This document shows, one piece after another, positions 55,996 through 64,000 of a stretch of DNA of 64,000 bases; the first letter of the stretch is position 1, and the number at the start of each line of letters is the position of its first letter. Below the pieces are notes generated by a model. That model was not told the DNA's origin. It made no database searches and saw nothing but the letters and a program-made list of their open reading frames with translations. The stretch lies in assembly GCA_039720395.1 (NCBI GenBank), contig CM077824.1:23327278-23391277 (forward strand). Reading direction: 5' to 3'. This DNA is from Liquidambar formosana. Lineage: Eukaryota > Streptophyta > Magnoliopsida > Saxifragales > Altingiaceae. The translations under genes and the position numbers were made by a program.

Positions 55996-57862
55996 CTAGT
56001 AGAAACCCGCGCGATGAGCGAGAATCGCAAATAAATATCAAGACAATCAATAGCTTAGTGATTTAGAATTTAAGTCAATATATTTTTATGTATGATTCAA
56101 CTGTCTGCATCCTTACTTATGAAGCAGTGTGCATGAAGCCATGGTGAACCCACCACGGTATGAACAACCCTTCATCTTCAATGACATAAAACCCCAACCT
56201 TCAGTTCAATTCCAACAGGTGAAGACGCCGTTTGAGCATCCCGCACGAAAGCTAATCCTAGCCATTCTCCTTAGATCGACGGCTGCGATTCAAAGTTAGG
56301 TATTAATTTTTTAAAGACTCACAAAGTTACTTTTTTTTTTTTGGTTAATCCCAAAGTTACTTTACCCGACCGTCTCTCTCTCTCTCTTCAACAAACCCTC
56401 ACTTCACGGACAGATCAACTCCGTTCACTACCATTCCGACGATGCCGACCATCGTCCTCTATTGCCAACAACTGCAACCCCTCGATCTTAGAGATTCAAG
56501 AAAACCTGTAAATTTCAGTTTGGTTCAATATATTTTTAAGTATTGCAAATTGTAAAACCAAATATGAACATGGAAATTCCTTTCATTGTTGATCTTTCTT
56601 GGGTAAAAAAAAACCACCAATTTTTATTATTTTTTTTTGGCCTATTTCAGAAGAAAGAATCAATTGTTCCTAATGACTAACTTCATAAATAATTGCAAAA
56701 AAAATCTATTAAAACAGTGACGTTTGGCCCTCCCTCAGATCTGGTTTTGCCCCTTTGTTACAGATCAACGGCCATGGGTTTGGCCCTCCTTTATCATCAC
56801 AAACAGCGAACATCGAGAAGACTAAAGAGGAAGATGATAGTGGAGAGGAGGATTACGGCGAACCTTGCTGGTGAGAGAGATGATGGTGGAAGGGAGGAGT
56901 GTCATGGTGACGAGGAGCCAAGGGACACCATCGAGTTCCAGATCGAAAAAAATGGAGGAAGAACATGGACGAAGAAATCTGAGTCTGAAACCATGGTGGG
57001 TTTGTGTAGATCTTGCTGAAGATGGGTTTTTGTAGAAATCTGAAATCATGGACCAAGAACAAAACAATAAAATATGCATTCATTTTTTAAGATCCCATGG
57101 TTGGAGGGTTTGTCAAAAAATCTGAAGGTGTTGCCGTCGTTTTTTTTTTTTTTTTTTTTTTTTCGGGTAAGGTGGTTATTGTTGTTGTTGATGTGAGGAA
57201 AAGGTATCCGGCCATTGGAAACGATGTTGTCAAGGAGAGGACTTAACCTCGTTCATTTTTCCAACGAACCCCTTTAGCTGCATCTTTGCCGGCGGTGGGA
57301 AACATAGAGAGAGGTGAACGTGGTTGATCTGTGGGCGAGAGAGAGAGGGGGTGCCGATGGTGTCAGTATCGGCATCCCTGTCTGAGATGGAGTCAATCGT
57401 CGATCACTCTGCCTAAGAATGGAAATGTATGGTTTGCAGCAAAACAGATCGACGATTGTATGCTCAAAAGAGAGGATTACTTTTCACACGGGCCTGTTGG
57501 AATCGAACTGATGGCAAGCATTGGTTGTGTCCATGCCACCCATTTTCGGCGAGCAATACCCATGCCAGCCATTTTCGGTGAGGATTGTGTGCTCAAAAGA
57601 GAGAACAGAGAATAGAAGGAAAGGAAGGGGGAATTAAATCAAATTTTGAAATTTGAAAGAGAGAAAGAACGTCAAATAAAGGAAAGGAGGGCAGATTGAG
57701 GTGGAAGAGGTGTTTGGAGAGAGAAAGGGAGAAGGCCATAAGAGAGTAAAATGCTAGCATCAGCTGTGTGGGCCCAAAATGAAAGAGAATGAAGGATTAA
57801 GGAGGGAAGAGTTATTGGGCTGCCACCTCAGCATTTACTGACCTCACACTAAAAACTCCTAA
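55996..57862 (-). mobile_element. candidate Helitron-like element, minus orientation
   Basis: On the minus strand the right terminus reads CGCGCGGGTTTCTACTAG followed by T, with a short GC hairpin (CTCGC/GCGGG) before CTAG, as in plant Helitron 3' ends. The other end is placed only roughly, where GAGGTGGCAG and TTTAGGAG abut an (AT)n run; no TC start was found. No Rep/helicase coding is present, so if real it is non-autonomous. Confidence 0.35.
56000..57600. other. gene-free GC-mixed stretch in the candidate Helitron
   Basis: CT-rich runs, a T tract at about 57140-57163 and short ORFs (for example 56693-57019) occur with no recognisable domain. I found no gene to support. Confidence 0.5.

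Positions 57863-57863
<1 letters not shown>

Positions 57864-57911
<48 letters not shown>
57864..57911. repeat. (AT)n microsatellite
   Basis: An AT dinucleotide run of over 40 bases; a shorter one lies at 55973-55993. Confidence 0.95.
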
Positions 57912-57919
<8 letters not shown>

Positions 57920-58632
57920 AAAATCCAGTAAGCATCTTTGGCAGAAAGAATGAAGTAAAACCCATAAAATATGAGCACCATGGTTCATATAATTTGTCTA
58001 GTGAGCAATGGCACTAAATGGTAAAACCTTCTAAATGCAATAGTAAAACCAAATGAAATGTGTGTACCATGTACCAAATGAAATGTCTGGCATATCAATG
58101 ACACTATTATTCTAAAATGAAAAACTAAAAATAGATTTAAATACAGATGAACTTAATTTGAGGGTTGGCTTACCAATTTTGATCTATTCCCTTTGTAATG
58201 CCAATGCCATAGCTTCTCACATTATGAGTACAAGAATGAAAAAAAAGAAAAAAGATGAAAAAAATGGTAAGTAACAGGTTTGGCAAGAGATATGTTGGTA
58301 GAGAATATAGAAAAGGGATGAAAAATGGTTGGAAGCTCCAACTACTTTGAATGCCCTATTTGATGGATCTAGGTAGGTGGTTGGTTTAAATGCAACATTT
58401 ATTATAATTACCATTTTAATTAAACATGTTAGCCTTTGCTGATGCTATTTTGGGGTACAAAAGTCATTATAGGCATAACACTCCCCTTTTATTTTTGCAA
58501 CCTGAAGTTGGCTGTTGCCAACCGGTCACAATTCTACTAAAGAACCTTATTCCCTACACATGTCATCATTTGTATGGTTTCTCCTTTTTGGGTACCATAC
58601 CGAAAAATTTGGCAAGTTACAGTAGAAGCACC
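57912..58632. other. intergenic, nothing recognised
   Basis: AT-rich, with CAAATGGTAAAACC-type words distantly like the tandem repeat at 55641. No coding signal. Confidence 0.5.
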
Positions 58633-58985
58633 CGATTCAAGATGTGTTGGGAAGGTCTCGATGTGATCTTTAATTTGACTAGGATATCGCCTGATGATTG
58701 TAGATAGCTTGCTTTTTGGCACAAATTTCGAGTAGAGTATGAATTGTCCAATTATCGAGTGAAACTTCAAATATAAATATCTTATGACGGGTACTCTAAT
58801 TGATGCAATTCTAGTGGTGTTAGGAAGATTTGGGCGATCTCTTTAATCTAACAGAGAGGTTGGCTAATGATTGCAGCTTTATTCTTAACACAAACTTTGA
58901 GACAGATAGTGTTCGTCCAAATTTGAGTGGAACTTTGACTCTGAATATCCTGAGCTATGGAGCTCTAATTGATGCGAGACTGAGG
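58633..58985 (+). repeat. right copy of the 87-bp repeat and degenerate tandem repeat of about 165-170 bp
   Basis: After the 87-bp copy (58633-58719), CTCTAATTGATGC recurs near 58795 and 58965, and the intervening text aligns loosely (GTTGGGAAG/GTTAGGAAG, GATGATTGTAG/AATGATTGCAG, ACAAATTTCGAG/ACAAACTTTGAG). Confidence 0.7.
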
Positions 58986-59790
58986 GCTTTGGATTGCTCT
59001 TGATGCGTTTTTTGAGTTAACTTGAGACTTTAAATGTTTGAAAAAGTTTATTAAAGTTGACTTTTTTTTATGTTTCTTGAGACATGTGGGCTTCTAACCA
59101 ATGATTTTTCTCGTTAAAAATGAGATATCTACAAATATCAACTATAGTGATAACTCCAATATTTTAAAATATTTTAATTCAAGTTGATAAATTTATGTGT
59201 TCAATCCTATGAAAATTTTTTTGAATTGTTTAATTGAATTAGACAACCAAACACGCCCAAAATGATTGATTTTGAAAATTCATTAATTTGAGTTTATTTT
59301 CTTCTTTATTTGAGTACCAGATTAAATGAGCTGCACCCGCGCCTTCTTGCAACTTTGATTGCCTCAAGTAGTATGATGAATGTCAAGTGTGCTTGTAGGC
59401 TTGTAGCTTTTTCGCTTTGGATACAAGTTGCATAGACCAAGTCAAGGGAGAAAGCTCTGTGAGAACAAAAAACAAATAAAAAATGGAGGATGATGAATTG
59501 TGGAAAGGAAAGGAAAATGCTATTTTGGTCCACTTTGTTCTATTATGTATATTTAGGATAATAAAATTATGAGATTCATTGATATGATTAAATTTTAAAA
59601 ATTAAAATCCTCTTCAATACGTATAATAAGACAAAATATGAAATAAGGTGTGAGACAAGGTACCTTGCGGCAAGTGGAGGACTAAAGACCATGGAGCCTA
59701 GTGACCTAGGACTCTAGGAGTGGTATCTGGAGATTTTTAAATGATTTTTAAAGACTAAAGAAGCATGGGACAGGTTAGTTATTTAGGGGT
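58986..59790. other. intergenic, nothing recognised
   Basis: AT-rich sequence without coding signal or clear repeats. Confidence 0.5.
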
Positions 59791-62700
59791 TTTTGGTTCA
59801 AAAAATGTGGGGTTTTGCCGCTTTCTCTCTCTAGAGAGTAAAGCTTTTCACCCAGCCTAGGGCTGCTGTTTCCCTGAGGTAATCTCAGATCTATCCTCAC
59901 TTCCCCTTTCTCTATTTCTATTTCCTTTTTTTACCCGTTTTCCATTCTTCTATCTCTTTTTTCTGATTTTTTCCTCCTTTAGTTCTGTCCAAATCCCTTT
60001 CTTATATTCGCCTTTTTCTTTTTTAACTTCTTTTTTTTCATTTCTTTCTTCACTTCGTCTTTACCCAGCGATATATCCACCCATCCGCACTTCCCTATAC
60101 ATTTAACCTTGTTTTTTATTTACTTTTAGTTTCATTCGGTAAAGCCACCTCTTCATCACATTCCACCATTCCTCCATACTCATAATAATTCCACTATTTC
60201 TGCTTTAGCCAAGCTTCAAGTTTTATGCTCGCCAACTGTTTGTGATAAGGCCTCGGAGGGTGTTTTTACTGGAATTACGATGGGAGGCTCTTCATTCGCT
60301 CTGGCTTTTGTTGTGAGTTCTTCCCTTACCCATCCAGCAAGATGATTATCCTTTCATGGAACTGCCGTGGGCTTGCCCGTCCGATAACGGTTCGTTCGCT
60401 TCGGGCTATGGTGCGTGAAGTTCATCCTGATGTTATTTTCTTAGCTGAAACAAAACTCCAAGATGTGAAATTGATGTGCTACCTTTCTAATCTCGGCTTT
60501 CCAAATGTTGTCTTTGTCCCCCCCCATCAATTTAGCTAGTGGCTTTTGTCTCTGTTGGAGGCTGGGGCTTGAGCTTGAAGTTACTATTTTTAACACCAAC
60601 ATAGTTAATGCTCTTATGTTTGATGATCCTCCTTCTACTCCCTAGATGCTTACTGGGGTGTATGGCCCTCCCTACCAGCAATGTAAGGAAGCTTTTTTGG
60701 CTCAGCTTGTTCGTTTAGCTAGTTCTTTTGCATGTCTATGGCTTTGCTTTGGCGATTTCAATTGTGTTTTATCTCAAGCTGATAAAAAAGGCGGTAGGCC
60801 TTTTGCTTGTCCTTCTTCTGGGGGCTTGGGTGGTGTTATGGATTCCTTTGGGCTGATTGACTTGGGTTTTGCTAGTAACCCGTTTACTTGGAGCAATAAA
60901 AGGTGCAATTTGGCTAATATCCAAGAGTGTCTTGATAGAAGGATTGCGAATGCGGATTGGAGGTTGCTTTTCCCTTTTGCATCTTTGCTCCACCTCCTTG
61001 CTACAGCTTCTGATCACTCCCCTATTCTCATAGACTCTTTAGGTAATGGAAATGTTGTTAGGAGGCCCTTTAAATTCTAAGCTATGTGGACTTGTGATGC
61101 TTCTAGCTCTCTGGTGGTCGAGCATGCTTAGAAATCTTGGTGTTTGGGATCTCCTTCCTTCCGTCTCTGTCATAAGATTAAATCCTCAAGGCAAGCTTTG
61201 TCAATTTAGAATAGAGATCATTTTGATAACATCCATAAGACTATCAAAGTACTCAAAGATAATATTGGTAAGCTACAAAGTATGGTCCAAACATCTTTGT
61301 GTTTGGAGGCTATCAACAGTTTGCAACTTGAGCTTGATGAATGTTACAGGAGGGAGGAAATCCTTTGGAGACAAAACTCTCGGGTCAAATAGCTTCAAGA
61401 GGGAGATCGTAATACCAAATTCTTCCATATTTCTACAGTCATGAGAAGTAGAAGGAATTCCATTGACTTTCTTAAGGATAAGTTGGGTCAGTGGACATCT
61501 TATAGGGCTACTATTGGTGAGTTATTCAACTGTCATCTCCAAGGTTTATTCTCTTCTTTCAGGCCTGAAGTTCTTGTTGGCTTGGAGAACTTGCTTCCTC
61601 ATTGTATCTCTAATGACGACAATGACTCTCTGTGTTTGATCCCTGATGAAGTTGAAATTCGAAATACCATTTTCCATATGGGTTCCTCAAAAGCACCTGG
61701 GCCCGATGGTATGTCCGCTTTATTTTATAAACATTACTGGTCTATCATTAAGTTTGATGTTATCGCTTCGGTTAGAAGTTTCTTTTTGGGAGGTTTTATG
61801 CTCAAGCAACTTAATCACACTAACATTATCTTGATTCCTAAAACTTCTGCTCCTTACTTGGTTAAGCACTTTAGGCCTATCAGTTTATGTAATGTTATTT
61901 ATAAATGCATCGCAAAAATTCTAGCTAACAGGTTGCAGCCACTCATGTCAAAAATTATTTCCCCACTTCAAGCTGCTTTTCTTCCTGGGTGATCCATTTT
62001 AGATAATACTATCATGGTGCATGAGATTCTTCATACCATGAAAAATAAGAAAGGCAAGGGTGGGCTCATAGCTATCAAAGTGGATATGGAGCGTGCTTAT
62101 GATAAGATTGAATGGGCTTTCCTTTTTGAAGTTTTAAAATGCTTTAGTTTCAATTCTACCTGGATTAATTGGATCAGTCAATGTGTCTCGACTACCTCCT
62201 TCTCTACGCTGGTTAATAGTGCTCCAATTGGGCTTTTCTCTCCTGAGAGAGGGCTCCGTCAAGGAGATCCTCTTTCCCTATTCTTGTTTATTATGTGCTC
62301 TGAGGTGCTATCTAGACTCTTTCTACATGCTGAAGAGAATGGACTGTTCCATGATATTCACATCTATAGAGGCAGCCCGGCGGTATCTCATGTCTTATTC
62401 GCAGATGACCTTGTGGTGTTTAGTAGGGCATCTGTGTCTAAAGCTGATGCCATTTCCCATTGTCTTCATACATATGAACTGTGGTCTGGGTAGACGATCA
62501 ATTTTCATAAATCCAAAGTTCACTTCAGCAAGAATTTCAGAGGTCAAGAAGCTGCTACGATCTGTTCTAACCTCAACCTTCGCAAAGCCCCACTGGATTC
62601 CAAATACTTGGGTCTTCCTCTATTTTTGAAATCAGCTAAGTCATCTTCTTTTTGTGATGTTGTGGAGAAAGTCCAGAATAGGATTTGTGGCTAGAAAGCC

Positions 62701-64000
62701 AAGTCTCTATCCCAAGCTGGCAAGGCTACTCTTATCAGGGCTGTAGTTTCTGCCCTGCCCACTTATACTATGTCCTCTTTCTTCTTGTCTAAATCTATTT
62801 GTCGTTCTTTGGATGTGAGGATTAGGGATTTCTGGTGAGGTTTCACTAAAGATGTCAAGGGTTTATATCTCAAAGCTTGGGATTCCCTTTGCTGTCCCAA
62901 AAGTGTTGGTGGCCTTGGTTTTAGAAGAATGGAGGACCTCAATTTAGCCTTACTTGCTAAATTGGGTTGGCAGTTTTGTACTAACAATGATTGTTTATGG
63001 GTGCAAATGCTTAAAGTCAAATATTGCAAGCTTCAGCACTTTTTTGAGGTGCAGAGTTCTTCTACTGACTCTTGGCTTTGGAAAAGAATTCTCAAAAGCA
63101 AAGAGTTGCTCTCTAAAGGTATGTGTATGATAGTGGGTGATGGTACTAACATTGATATTTGGAAGGACCCGTGGGTACCTTTTATCCCGGGATTCCGTCC
63201 TTTCCCTGGTGGTGATCATGGTTTGGGTTCTAATTTGGTTTCTGATCTTATTATCAAGCCTGCTTGGGTATGGAATTCGGCTAAACTTCATAGTTTTTTT
63301 TATCCACTTCAAGTGGATGGTATCCTCAAAATTCAAATTTCTCCTAACCAATCCTTGGATAGGTGGGCGTGGATTCATAACTCTAATGGAGTTTTTTCTG
63401 TCAAGTCTGCCTATCTTAAAGACCAAGAAGCTCGTTTCTCCTATGATGGTCCTCTTCCTAAGAATGTGTGGAAAGTTCTCTGGAATTCTCATCTGCATGA
63501 GAGGTATAAAGTTCTAATTTGGAAACTGTGCTGGGATATCTTGCCAGTTAGAGGAGTCATTTGTAGAAGATTCCATATTGTAGACACTTCTTGTCCTTTC
63601 TGTGGGGCGAATGTTGAGTCTGCCAAGCACTTATTCATGGAATGTAAATTTTCCAAATTGTTATGGATGGGTTCTAGATGGTCTCTTCGCATGGACGCCT
63701 TCAGCCACCTATCTCTTATGGACTGGCTATATATCATTCCCATTAATGGTTCGGGTTTGCATTTGGCCAAGGATGATGCTCTTCACTTCCTACATTTTGC
63801 GGCTGTTTTGATGGACATGGTGTGGTTCTCTCGCAATAAATTGGTCTTTGATAAGGTGGACACTGATCCCAAGGAACTCCTTCTTACTATTGAGAGATTA
63901 TCACTGGAGCATCTCAAGGCTAAGAATGGGGTCTCTCGCCCCCCCGATCTTCATCCCTTGTCAACCTAGAAGCCCCCTCCCCAAGGCTGGGTCAAGCTCA
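59791..64000 (+). mobile_element. L1-type LINE, no ORF1, truncated by the window end
   Basis: A 5' region starting about 59800-59880 (TTTCTCTCTCTAGAGAG, TTTCACCCAGCC) leads directly to ORF2 at 60342. It encodes an APE-type endonuclease, a reverse transcriptase and a zinc-binding domain, and reaches the start of an RNase H domain at the window edge. The exact 5' end is uncertain and no target duplication can be seen. There is no ORF1 (gag-like) between the leader and ORF2. Confidence 0.85.
60342..64000 (+). pseudogene. LINE ORF2: endonuclease, reverse transcriptase, zf-RVT, start of RNase H
   Basis: The endonuclease starts ILSWNCRGLARP, with FLAETKL, then GVYGPP, FGDFN and SDHSPI (to about 61035). 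One frameshift lies in the C run near 60518-60525; from there to 64000 everything is in one frame. RT motifs: SSKAPGPDGM (about 61690), FRPISLCNVIYK, KVDMERAYDKIEW (about 62080), RGLRQGDPLS (about 62247) and catalytic FADDLVVF (about 62398). The zinc-binding zf-RVT region has CPFCGA and HLFMECKF (about 63595-63650). PPPQGWVKL at the edge is the usual entry to LINE RNase H. Ten in-frame stops start at 60643, 61078, 61129, 61207, 61390, 61990, 62491, 62692, 62836 and 63967. Confidence 0.9.

Noticed and set aside
56693..57019. 108-codon ORF with acidic/basic composition
   Set aside because: No domain, no homologue recognised, lies in the candidate Helitron; overlapping ORFs on the other strand are equally long.

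Overview
The window is plant nuclear DNA, almost certainly from a flowering plant. It carries Tat-lineage Ty3/gypsy elements with two RNase H domains, a Ty1/copia element, a CACTA transposon end, an L1-type LINE, antisense plant mobile domain genes, and plant-type TATA boxes and introns. I see no intact ordinary host gene. The species cannot be named from the sequence.

The first 55 kb is best read as transposons nested inside each other. Element 2 is a Tat-like Ty3/gypsy element; its 3' part is present from 37958 to 55454. Element 3, a relative, appears to sit in its gag-pro region; only its 3' end is in the window (32590-37957). The right end of a CACTA transposon (to 32589) sits in element 3. 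Element 1, a complete Tat/Ogre-like element (853-31430, TSD TATAT), sits in the CACTA DNA. Element 1 is itself interrupted by a solo LTR in its 5' LTR (2835-6128, TSD GGCTG) and by a full-length copia element in its reverse transcriptase (12248-21945, TSD AGTTC). A solo LTR of the same copia family lies in element 3's LTR (35795-37451), and another Tat-type solo LTR lies in an antisense gene of element 2 (46040-48544, TSD CCTAG). The left parts of element 2, element 3 and the CACTA element should lie upstream of the window.

Elements 1 and 2 share one plan: gag-pro, a short intron, RT, RNase H, a second RNase H, integrase, then genes on the opposite strand, structured repeats, a polypurine tract and the 3' LTR. 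In both, the gag-pro stop codon lies inside the 5' splice site of the intron, so splicing would fuse gag-pro to pol in frame. The antisense strand has a 428-codon open gene in element 1, its frameshifted homologue in element 2, and a multi-exon plant mobile domain gene in element 2. Each antisense gene has its own TATA box and an upstream palindrome array. In element 2 the array resembles the one upstream of its LTR TATA box.

The most unusual signals are RNA-like: about 2.3 kb of tandem hairpins whose arms change in a compensating way (26220-28490), a second hairpin set in element 2 (51000-51960), a three-stem module kept in all six Tat-type LTRs, and a hairpin just before each polypurine tract.

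From 55455 to about 59700 there is gene-free DNA with tandem repeats, an 87-bp direct repeat flanking 3 kb, and a Helitron-like terminus. From about 59800 to the end lies an L1-like LINE with no ORF1; its ORF2 is broken by one frameshift and ten stops and runs off the window.
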